64,000 nt of DNA from Cantharellus purpuraceus (Eukaryota > Basidiomycota > Agaricomycetes > Cantharellales > Hydnaceae). Where the stretch lies: positions 62,001 through 126,000 of the forward strand of contig JALBUN010000030.1 in the NCBI GenBank assembly GCA_025174535.1. The letters run 5' to 3'. This document shows, piece by piece, positions 45,117 to 55,305 of the stretch; positions within the stretch are counted from its first letter, which is position 1; each line of letters starts with the position of its first letter. A program made the position numbers and the translations under genes. The notes beneath the pieces were generated by a model. The model made no database searches and was not told the DNA's origin. It saw only the letters and a list, made by a program, of their open reading frames with translations.

Positions 45117-47990
45117 TCAAATTGAGAGGTCCAAGTAGCCTAGCTTCGCACAAAGATACCAGTGTTGGTTTAGTTCCAAGCCCTTGGTCATTAAGTCTGC
45201 TGGATTCTCCTTTGACTGGATGTAGGTAAGTGTTGCCTCGGTTGAAGCCACTTTCTCACAAATAAAATGATAGGCAATGTTGATGTGTTTTGTGTGGGCA
45301 TGATAAGTCACATCATGGGAGATCATAATTGCACTGAGATTATCAAATCGGTGACGAGCCAGGACACATCGAGGACGCATATCGAACCACTCTGACAGTC
45401 CAACTCCACCAGCGTCTTTTCGTATCAACTTTTAAATAGCGCTGCAACTCCCTATCCACCTCAGTCTCTAATTTGAGCCATCGATCGTCACTCATGTTTC
45501 ATCACCATCGATCATTATCAGCCTTCTATTCACACCAATCCTTTCATCATCATTCACATGGCTTCCCATTCTATTCCCCTCTCCAACATCACTTCTAATA
45601 ATACGTCACACTGGTCTCTGGACACAGAGGACTATCAAAAATACGCCGAGCTCCACGGGCATGTTAAGCCACCTCCACGTGTCAAAATACTTCCAAAACT
45701 CTTTCAACGTCCAAGATCCCCACCATGTCTCTCTTATGCCATTGGCGATCCCATATTCTTTCACAATTCCGTTGAACCATATACATTCCTTGACATTTCA
45801 CCTCTATATCGTAACATGGATAGAAGAGTCGAACGTGAGGTAGAATTTCAGTCGCCATCGCTGACCTATCCTCCCACTTCAATCCGACTCAGGTTACATC
45901 GTGTCAGTAAAAGGGACCGAATACTCTTGGAACGGGATACCATATGGAGACGGATCACTAAGACAATAAGGAGTATTTGTTGTGGATGCTGACTGAAGTC
46001 CTCATGTGACTCAGGGTCAATTTACCTTCAGAGCCGTATGGAAGATGGTATTGGTGGATGTTTCTATTGTTCTTTTATATGACTCACCCCTGTTTCATCT
46101 TTTAATTCATTCATACACGACTTACTCATCCTTGTTCTATTTTTGGTTCTTTTATTACTCATCACCCCCTATTCTTACAAAGATTACCCCTATCTGTCAT
46201 TTCATTTCTCCATGATTTCCCCCTTTAGTAGTTCAACTTCACACTCTTCATCAGCTGGCTTGATCAGCATTTCTTGCATCATATCGCATCATTTGCTCCT
46301 CATATTGTGTCGTTGTGCCCTGGGGATTTGTATATAAAAGGGTGCTAGTTTTCGCATTTGGAATGAATCAACAAGTTTTCAGCCAACGCTCTAAAGTCAA
46401 AGTCCACGCTCTAAGTCTACGCTCTACGCTCTACATCACAATCCATCATCTCTACACTGAGGTAAAACACCTTGGTTCAATGATCAGATTTCCCTCCGCC
46501 ACCAAGAGGTTGCTTCTCCTGAAACCAGCTTTCGCGTACCTCCCAACCGGGCTCTGCATTGTCATCCAGTCAAAGAGCACGATCAGCCATCGGGACTGAC
46601 CTTTAGCTCCCATCCCCATCCAACCACAGAGCACTATCCCACTTCCCTGTTACTTACCCCTCGCCCTGATTGATCTTTGGAGTGCTGAACAACTGCATTA
46701 CACACCGTCTGTTTGCTAGGACCGTTGCGTGCAGGCTTATAGGATCTATTCCTTAAGCGAACCGACATTGGATGGAAGTTGGTTTGGACTGGTTGAAGTT
46801 GAGGTTTTAGAGAAACCATTGTAGCCAAACCAATTGCTTCGCTCCTTCTGTCAATGTGATATATTCTGCCTCTATAGTTGATAGTGTGATCATCCTTTGT
46901 TTTTTAGAACTCCATGCAATGCAGCCTCCACCAATCATCACCACATATCCACCAATTGAGAGTGTGTCTACTTGATTGGCATAATCTGAGTCCACAAAAA
47001 GTTCAAGGCCCAGTCCAACACCCTTTTTGAATATGATGCTGCTGTCACGAGTGCCTTTAAGATATTGGAGTACATGCTTGATCGCAGTCCAGTGCTCTTG
47101 CTTGTATGATGTTGTGAATTGGCTCAAGTGTTGGACTGTAAATGCTAGACCAGGTTGCATACCAAGTGCTGTGTACATGATCGATCCAATTGCTGTTGCA
47201 TAAGATGTGTCATTTCTGGCATGTCTCATCCCTTCTTTTGAGCTTGCAAAAAGTCCTAAATCATTCACATAAACTGAAATAACCTCCATGCCAGATTTGC
47301 TGGTTCTGATATAGATACACTCGTCAGTGGTACTTTGTGTATAGTCAAAACTTAGCAGTGTATTGTGCAGTTGTTGGTGCCAAGTCCTGCCTGCCTGTTT
47401 GAGTCCATACAGAGCACATTGTAGCTTTAAAACACATCCAGTGCCATCATCAAAGCCTTCAGGCTAGCGCATGTAAACCTCCTCTTCAAGTTTTGAGTTC
47501 AGAAAAGCACCTTTGACATCCATCATCTCGATTTCCCAATCAAGTGCATTGCCAACTGCCAGTAGAAGTCATAGAGAATCAAACTTGACTACTGGGGATG
47601 TGATATCATAATAGTCCATGCCAGGTTGCTGAGTGAAACCTTGAGCTACAACATGGGCCTTCAGTTCGTCAAAGCTGCCATCAGACTTTGTTTTTGCAGC
47701 AAACACCCATCAGCTGCCAATTGCTGTTCTGTTGGGAGATTCACAAGTTCCCAGGTGCCAATTTCATCATGTTGGTTCATTTCAGTCTCCATCACACTTC
47801 TAGGGCAGCTGTCAGCATTGTCAACATACACCAAGAGTTTTTCTGGACATTTGCTGAGGATGGCACAAGTATGGCAGAACATGTCTGCAAACTTCGTGGA
47901 CTGTACCAGTAATTGAATGCTTGAGGACAAGAAATTAGTGATGCTGATTTTTCAAATACACTACTCACCTCACTACTGGATTCCTGGTCA
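45117..47990 (-). pseudogene. Ty1/copia pol remnant (RT and RNase H)
   Basis: Minus-strand copia pieces. RT start with MNQHDEIGTWELVNLPTEQQ (about 47790-47700); end of RT to RNase H with YVNDLGLFASSKEGMR, VQHLSQFTTSYKQEHW, FVDSDYANQVDTLSIGGYVV and STIEAEYITLTEGAKQLVWL (47289-46807). The RNase H end has HTKHINIAYHFICEKV and ENPADLMTKGL (45428-45117). Frames are broken by stops and shifts. About 1.4 kb of unrelated DNA (about 45354-46765) interrupts RNase H. The element cannot be active. Confidence 0.85.
45558..45992 (+). CDS. Unknown ORF inside an insertion in copia RNase H
   Basis: A 144-codon ATG-started frame on the strand opposite to the copia remnant. It is basic (RRVEREVEFQ, RLRLHRVSKRDRILLERDTI) with no known domain. 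It lies in a 1.4-kb insertion which also has a TATA-like tatataaaaggg at about 46331 and short tandem acgctcta repeats near 46385-46435. It may be a gene fragment carried by a mobile element. Coding status is uncertain. Confidence 0.35.
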   Translation: MASHSIPLSNITSNNTSHWSLDTEDYQKYAELHGHVKPPPRVKILPKLFQRPRSPPCLSYAIGDPIFFHNSVEPYTFLDISPLYRNMDRRVEREVEFQSPSLTYPPTSIRLRLHRVSKRDRILLERDTIWRRITKTIRSICCGC

Positions 47991-47999
47991 TCATTTATA

Positions 48000-49430
48000 A
48001 CCACTATCAATGCAGGAGGAGCAGTAATTGCATCAGAAGTTTTGATTGCATGGATCTTAGATGAGGATTGGTCCCAAAAAGCAGGGGCAACACAGCAAAC
48101 AGCACTAAAAGCCAGAGAGAATCAGCCAGGTGCTACAAAGGACAAATGCCACAACTGTGAAAAGAAAGGACACTGCATAAAAGATTGTTGGGACAAGGGT
48201 GGCAGCAAGGAGGGGCAGGCACTGTCATGGTTTAAGGAACCAAAGGATACCACTAAGCAGTCTAATGAGAATGAGTTTGCATTTATGGCAACTGAAGTTG
48301 CACTTGCATCCATATCAGCCTCCAATTGCCTACTCAAGCACTAGAACAGGAAATCACACCATACCAAGCATTCTTCAGAAGAAAATCAGATGTCTCTTGA
48401 CTAGAAGAGTTTGGATCCAAGTGCTGGGTAATGGTCCCAGATCAACAATGCAGCAAATTAGACCCAAAGCGGAGGAACATACCTTTGTTGGAGTTGCAGA
48501 ACACTCAAAGACATGGAAATACTATAATGGTGTCTTGAGGCATGTCCAAATCTCCCAGAATATCACCTTTGCGATACTAAGCTATTCCCAATTCCAAATG
48601 AGGATGATAGTGAAGTCACAATAGTGCCGCTCAAGGGGGAGAATCATGCATGTGAGCAGCAACCAAGTGCTGAACAGGAGACTGAAGATCAGTCCAAAAC
48701 CCCACAGACATCCACAATTAGTGAACCTACCTCAATTGTCACTGAACCACATTGCAGCACTTGACACATCACACAACCTGACTATTGCCTACTCAATGAC
48801 CTGTTATGACTATATTCATTAATGCCCAGATCCCCGTCTGATCCACTCAGATCCCCACACACATGAAATCTATACTCCATTTGGAAACCATCATGTCTCC
48901 AATTATCTGTCTGATTGTCACCGCCAAATCTCACCCATCCATGTCTGGTTCCAATTGATGCATCAGCATCACCATAGGAACCTGGACATCTGTCCCTGTT
49001 GGACTTGGACATACTCATGTAAGGCCATTGGCCTCAGAGACCCATCACCGGAGTAATTATTATTAGATTTCAAATATGTATTTAAGTTACCCAACTGGGG
49101 ACTTCATCCCCAGTTTGAATATCAATCACGCCTAAGTCTAACCCTAACTATCTAAGTCATACTCCATCTCCAAAATCTCAGACACCGGTATTAGTGAAGG
49201 CGCAGCACATAAGCTGAAGCCAAGTCTGTTCCGACCCCCACAATGCACCCTGATTCCTGCTCTGACTCCAACCCAATCTCTGATGCCCAATTGGACCTAG
49301 TGCATAACATGACCCAACTACAAGAATTGATGACAGGGAATTTGTTAGCCATGAAATCATTACAGCATCTGAGTCCTACAAAGAAACAATGTCACATGAA
49401 GACACACACATGTCGACTCAAAGATGCCCT
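48000..49430 (+). pseudogene. Inverted middle segment of the copia element (gag C-terminus to RT start)
   Basis: Plus-strand pieces in order: gag end with a CCHC zinc knuckle, CHNCEKKGHCIKDC (48150-48191); integrase/linker sequence (AEEHTFVGVAEHSKTWKYYN, about 48470-48530); and the beginning of RT (YKETMSHEDTHMSTQ, about 49357-49401). The rest of the copia element reads on the minus strand on both sides, so this block appears inverted. A solo gypsy LTR is inserted at 48802. Confidence 0.7.
48802..49309 (+). mobile_element. Solo LTR of the chromovirus family (508 bp)
   Basis: Same family and orientation as the LTRs at 49770 and 56971 (TGTTATGACTATATTCATTA at the start, GGACCTAGTG...TAACA at the end). 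A perfect 5-bp duplication TGACC flanks it (48797-48801, 49310-49314), inside the copia remnant. Confidence 0.92.
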
Positions 49431-49727
49431 GTAGCCTGGCCCTATCTGGTGTGGTCATAGTTTGATCAATGTATACCAAATACTCATCAGAGATTCTAAG
49501 ACATATCTCCTTTCTAGCTTTCTTGTCCTTCTTCTTCCACTCCACAATCACCTGTCACTCCGCTGAGGTGGCTTCTTCAGGCTTAGCTGGGACAGGTACC
49601 ATCTCCATGCCTAAGGTCACCTCCCATAGATCTTGGTCATTGAGTATCCATTCAAGGCATCGTTGCCATGTGGTGTAGTTATCACCATTTAGCAGATTGA
49701 CATTGTATGTGTTTGTAACATTTGACA
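49431..49727 (-). pseudogene. Copia gag N-terminus
   Basis: From ATG 49727 on the minus strand: NLLNGDNYTTWQRCLEWIL, then a TGA, then KKARKEICLRISDEYLVYID, the usual copia gag (UBN2-like) start. The similarity ends near 49431, where the inverted block begins. Confidence 0.75.
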
Positions 49728-49769
49728 TTCTTGGCGATTTTTTTTTTGGTAGGTGGATTTGGTACAAGA

Positions 49770-50296
49770 TGTTATGACTATATTCATTAACGTCCAGATC
49801 CCTGTCTGATCCACTCAGGTCCCTGTGCATATGAAATCTATACTCCATTTGGAAACTGCCATCTCCATCTACCTGTCCAATTGTCTCCGCCGATTCCACC
49901 CATCCATCTCCAGTTCCGATTGATGCATCAGCATCACCATAGGAACCCAGACATCCATCCCCATCAGACTTGGACATACTCATGTAAGGCTGTCAGCCTC
50001 AGAGACCCATCACCGGAGTAATTATCATTAGATTTCAAAATATGTATTTAAGTTGCCTGACTGGGGACTTCATTCCCCAGTTCGAATATCGAATCACACC
50101 TAGTTCCTAAGTCCAACCCTAACTCTCTAAGTCGTACTCCGTCTCCAAAATCTCAGACACCAGTATTAGTGAGGGTGCAGCACATAAGCTGAAGCCAAGT
50201 CCGTTCCGACCCCCACAACGTGCTCCGACTCCAACCCAACCTCTGACCCAACCTCCGACCCAATCTCCGACCCCCAATCGGACCTAGTGTGTAACA
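49770..50296 (+). repeat. 5' LTR of the chromovirus
   Basis: Starts TGTTATGAC and ends GTAACA. It is the same length as the 3' LTR with scattered differences, many of them C/T or G/A. Confidence 0.93.
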
Positions 50297-50328
50297 GTAT
50301 ATTTGAACTGCCATACTCACTCCTACCA

Positions 50329-51471
50329 ATGCCACGATCCACTGCCAATTCCGAATGCACATGAACCGTCGAGGTGCCTGCTCCCAGCATCGACACCATC
50401 CCCGAGGTCGTCGAAGAACTGACGGACCACATAGAGGCCGTCAATGAAGAAGACAACACCCCACTCTCTTCAAATCTGGCGCAAGCCATCTCCCTGCTCG
50501 CCAGCAGCATCCGTAATCCACAAGCTCCTAAGTCCCAGACCAAGGTCTGAGAACCTGACCCCTTCAATGGCTCCAATCCGTGAAAGCTCCAGCCATTCTT
50601 GGTGCAATGCCGGTTGAATTTCTGTGACCACCCCGATGCATTCACATCTGATCAGGCAAAGGTCACCTTCGCCATGTCCTATCTCAAGGGCACCGCACTG
50701 GACTACTTTGAGCCAGTGCTCATGGACGACTCTGATGACCCGATATGGTCAGAGGACTACTCCGACTTCATCTCCAAACTTCGGACCAATTTCGGTCCTT
50801 ACAACCCCAAGGCCAATGCCAAGAACAAACTTGATTGACTTCAGATGAAGGAAAATCACAAAATCACAAAATACATTGTGAGCTTCCAGCAGCTAGCTCC
50901 GAAAGTCCAATGGGGCAACGCCGCACTCCGATGCCAATGTTACATTGGACTCCCATCCCACATCAAGGATGAGATATCATGCGTCGGTAAGCTGGATACT
51001 TTGGTTAACCTCCACAAACTTGCCTAATCCATCGATGCCTGTTATTGGGAATGTCAATCTGAGGTCTCCCACAAAAATTCAGCCAACAACAAATTGGACA
51101 AATCATTGGACAAGACCCCAAAGTCCAACAAGGGGTCCGATAAGAGGGCCACAGCCAACTCAGGCCAGAAGTCAAACACTGGTAACGCTGCCACTTCCAG
51201 TTCTGGTCAGAACAATTCCGGTACCAGCAATAACTCCAGAGCTCACAAGAGTACTCCAGACCTCTCCACCAAGCTGGGGAAGGACGGAAAACTTACCCAG
51301 CAGGAATGCCAGCGCCGCATGGACAACAACCTCTGTCTGTTCTGCAGAAAGCCTGGCCACCAAGCCAAGGATTGCAATAAGGCAACCTCGTCCGCAGCAA
51401 AGGCAAAGGGCTGTGCCGCCAATGCCATGACGGACAAGTCCGACGCAAAAGCGACGGACCCAAAAAAATAG
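50329..51471 (+). pseudogene. Chromovirus gag
   Basis: ATG 50329 to TAG 51469-51471 in one frame, 380 codons, no frame breaks. Retrotransposon gag core: EPDPFNGSNP, LVQCRLNFCDHPDAF, SYLKGTALDYFEP, WSEDYSDFISKL. A CCHC knuckle CLFCRKPGHQAKDC is near the end. Premature stops: TGA at 50362, 50548, 50581, 50836 and TAA at 51025. At 50548, 50581 and 50836 relatives have Arg, so CGA to TGA fits; TAA fits CAA. The final TAG directly follows an A7 run that is a likely -1 slippery site into pol. Confidence 0.88.
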
Positions 51472-51500
51472 TAAGCAGTCCTATAGCCTCCGTACAGGCT
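51462..51500 (+). promoter_or_regulatory. Probable -1 ribosomal frameshift site (gag to pol)
   Basis: Slippery heptamer A AAA AAA at 51462-51468 in gag phase, followed at once by the gag stop TAG. The -1 frame is open from 51468 into protease. A short stem AGCCT-ccgtac-AGGCT lies about 17 nt downstream. Confidence 0.65.
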
Positions 51501-54500
51501 GAGGGCTGTGTTGGTACTCCCCGTACGACAAACGAGGTCCACCTGAACACATCCACTCTTTCCCACTCCGACTCCCTTACCCTCCTCGTCTACTCCGACT
51601 CCATTCCCGATACCGCTATTCAAGCATTAATTGACTCCGGTTCTACTCACTGTTTCCTCGATTCCTCTTTTTCTGATTTACATAAACTCCATACATACAC
51701 CATAACTCCGATATCGCTCTGATTATTTGATGGCACTACTAATGCTGTTATTTCACAAGCTATAGATCTGTCCATCCGTTTTTCTGTTGGAGAAATCCAG
51801 AACCTTACATTCTATGTTACTCCGCTTGACTCCAGCTGTTCTGTGGTTCTCGGACATAACTGGCTCACCTGCTACAATCCATTGATTGACTGGGCATTGG
51901 GCCATATCACATTCTGTTCTCCAGTACAGGCTGTGTCATCCCCGACGTCACCAGCAACTTTAGGTGCGAAACTATCTTCCACCTCCACTGACTCCACTCC
52001 AATAGATGCTCATTCTACCCTGCCGTTTATATCACTGGTGGACGCTATGGTCTTCGCCAGACTAAGCAAACTGGATGGTTCTCACACATTCCAGGTTCAC
52101 CTCTCTGACCCGATATTCCTCGCCGCTCGTTCCACCCGATAAACTCCACCGGACCTATCTATGGTTCCTAAGGAGTATCATGAGTTCACCGATGTGTTCA
52201 GCAAGTCTAAAGCCAACTCCCTAGCAGAACACCGACCATATGATCTCAAGATTGAACTGGATGACAACTCCACCCCTCCACTTGGCCCTATCTACTTGCT
52301 ATCCCAAAAAGAGCTACTGGCTCTCTGAACATTCATAGACGAGAACTTGGCCACGGGCTTCATCTGCCCATCCCTATCTCCCCATGGAGCTCCAGTCCTA
52401 TTTGTCCGCAAAAAGGACAGATCACTCCATCTATGTGTCGACTTCCATGGACTCAACAAGATCACCAAGAAAGACCAATACCCGATACCCTGCACTGCGG
52501 ACCTACTTGAAAGTCCTCAAAAGGCTAAAATCTATTCCAAAATAGATCTCCAACATGCCTACCATCTAGTCTGCATCCAAGAAGGCGACGAATGGAAAAT
52601 GACCTTCCGCACACGATATGGATCTTTCAAGTGGTGCATGATGCCCTTTGGACTAACCAATGCTCTGGCCACCTTCCAGAGGTTCATGAATGATACCTTC
52701 GCCGACCTCCTTGATGTGACCGTCCTCATTTACTTAGATGACATTTTGGTATATTCGGACAATGAAGAAGAACATCAGACACATGTCCGAGAGGTACTCT
52801 GACGTCTCCAAAAACATGGCCTCTTTGCCCATGCTGACAAATGCGAATTCCACTCTGACTCGGTTGAATACCTAGGCTATATCCTCTCCCCGGCAGGACT
52901 GACAATGTCTGATGACAAAATCAAAGCCATACAGGAATGGCTGGAACCCTGGAAAGTCAAGGATGTACAGTCCTTCCTAGGGTTCGCCAACTTCTACCAC
53001 CGCTTCATTCACGGCTACTCCGATATCACCGTTCCGCTCACCTGACTCACTAGGAAGGGTATCCAATGGAATTTCACTGATGAATGTAGACAGAGCTTTG
53101 AGACCTTGAAAAAGGCCTTTACTTCCGCTCCGATACTGACTCATTGGGTTCCAGACATTCCTATCCTATTAGAAACCGACGCCTCCAACTATGCACTTGC
53201 CACGATCCTGTTCATCATCTCTCCAGATGACGGACAAGTCCATCCGATTGCTTTTCACTCACATACATTTATGCCTCCTGAACTGAACTATGATGTCCAT
53301 GACAAAGAGCTCCTTGCCATATATGAAGCCTTCTGGATATGGAGACACTACCTTGAAGGCCCCTCCAATCCGGTGGACATCATAACTGACCACAAGAACT
53401 TGGAATACTTCTCCACAACGAAACTGCTCACCCAGAGACAAGTCCGATGGTCCGTATACCTATCTCAGTTCAATCTCATTATCCCTTTCCACCCAGGTCA
53501 ACTCAGAGCAAAGCCCGATGCTTTAACTAGATGATGGGACATCTACCCTAAAGAGGGGAATAGCGACTATGCCACTGTAAACCCACACAACTTTTGCCCT
53601 GTGTTTACTAACGAGCAGCTGGCATCGTCCCTACAAGCATTCACCCTCATGACTCCCACCCTCCAAGCTGTCACCATTATGGACATCGACCAACTCCGCT
53701 CCGACATCCACTCATCACTCCGATCTGATCCTGTTGCAGTTAAACACTTGGACGACCCTTCCAATCCAAAATGGTTACTTGACCCTGAAGGACACCTCTG
53801 ACACAACAACTGGATATACATCCCTGACACCAACGGACTCCGACTCTGAGTTTTGCAGTATTACCATGATCACCTGATCTCGGGCCATTTTGGGCAAAAT
53901 CGCACACAAGGATTAATCCGACGAGACTATGTATGGTCAAAAATGCAAGAATACATTCAACACTACTGTAATTCCTGCACCACATGTATGCGCTCAAAAT
54001 CGCAAAGGCACAAACCCTACGGAACGCTTAAGCAACTTCTGGTCCCAGAGCAACCATGGAACTCCATCTCCATGGATTTCATAGAGAAGCTCCCCCCATC
54101 ACTCAGATACGACACCATACTCGTGATTGTCAACAGGTTCACTAAACAGTCACTATTCATTCCAACGCATGACACCATCACCTCCGCCTCACTAGCTAAA
54201 TTGTTCGTTCTCAACGTATTCTCTAAACACGGAGTCCCATCACATGTCACATCTGATCGGGGCTTGGAGTTCATGTCCTCCTTCTTCTGCACACTAGGAA
54301 AGGCTCTCGACATGAAACTTCACTTCACCTCCAGATACCATCCTGAAGGAGACAGATAAACAGAACAAATGAATCAGTCCCTGGAACAATATCTCCAAGT
54401 CTATTGTAACTATCAACAAGACAACTGGGCTGATCTACTTCTGATTGCAGAGTTTGCCTACAACAACACTCTGAACGCGACTACTGGCATCTCTCCATTC

Positions 54501-55151
54501 TTTGCTAATAAAGGCTATCATCCAAACATCTCCATCCACCCTGAGAAAGAACTTGCCTCCACCAAAGCCCACCAATTCGTAACTGACCTCGATCAACTAC
54601 ACCAACATCTCTGAGAAACCATCTCCAATGCCCAGAAACAATATCAAGTCTCCGCAGACCGATGCCGCATTCCAGCTCCAGACCTGCAAATCGGAGACAA
54701 AGTATTCGTTAAGGCTGAACACTTCCAGACCACCCACCCATCAAAGAAACTCTCCAAGAAATACTTAGGTCCTTATGAGGTCATTGCTCATGCAGGCAGC
54801 AAGTCCTTCACCCTCCACCTCCCAGACCACTTCTGAGCAGTTCATCCAGTCTTCCATATATCAATGCTTGAACCCACTACTATGAACGAGATCTCTGGTC
54901 GCATGCAACCTCCACCTCCCCCGATCATCATTGAAGGAGACAATGAATATGAGATATCTGAGATCCTGGACTCAAAGATTGACCATTGATACAAGTGCAA
55001 GCTCCAGTACTTAGTCAAATGGACTGGATATGAAGGCACTGATGAAGAGTCTTCATGGATCTCCACGTCCGAACTCGATCATGCATCCGAATCCATCTCT
55101 GACTTTCACTCCGCTTATCCAGACAAACCTGGCCCCCTTATGAATCTTTAA
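51468..55151 (+). pseudogene. Chromovirus pol (PR-RT-RH-IN-chromodomain)
   Basis: One continuous frame of about 1228 codons, -1 to gag. Protease ALIDSGSTHCFLD (51618-51656). RT with [31 protein letters not shown] and YLDDILVYS (about 52400-52760). RNase H ETDASNYALATILF. Integrase zinc region (H-x4-H...CNSCTTC, 53865-53990) and DDE core (ISMDFIEKLP; TSDRGLEFMSSF). C-terminal chromodomain with EISEILDSKIDH and LQYLVKWTGYEGTDEESSWI, which targets chromoviruses to heterochromatin. Stops: TGA at 51720, 52326, 52800, 53043, 53532, 53799, 53847, 54612, 54834, 54987 and TAA at 52140, 54357. There are no indels. Each TGA is at a place where Arg fits, as expected from CpG decay. Confidence 0.92.
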
Positions 55152-55305
55152 GTTTGATTACTAATGCTAATTCCATTATTTCACATCATCATTTTATTAC
55201 AAGTCACAAGGGAAATTACCAGCCTGCCCAAAAAACTCCAAAGGAATGTCACTCTGACTCAGTTTTCTCCGCTCTGAAATTTATAATCATTTTCATTTTT
55301 TATTT

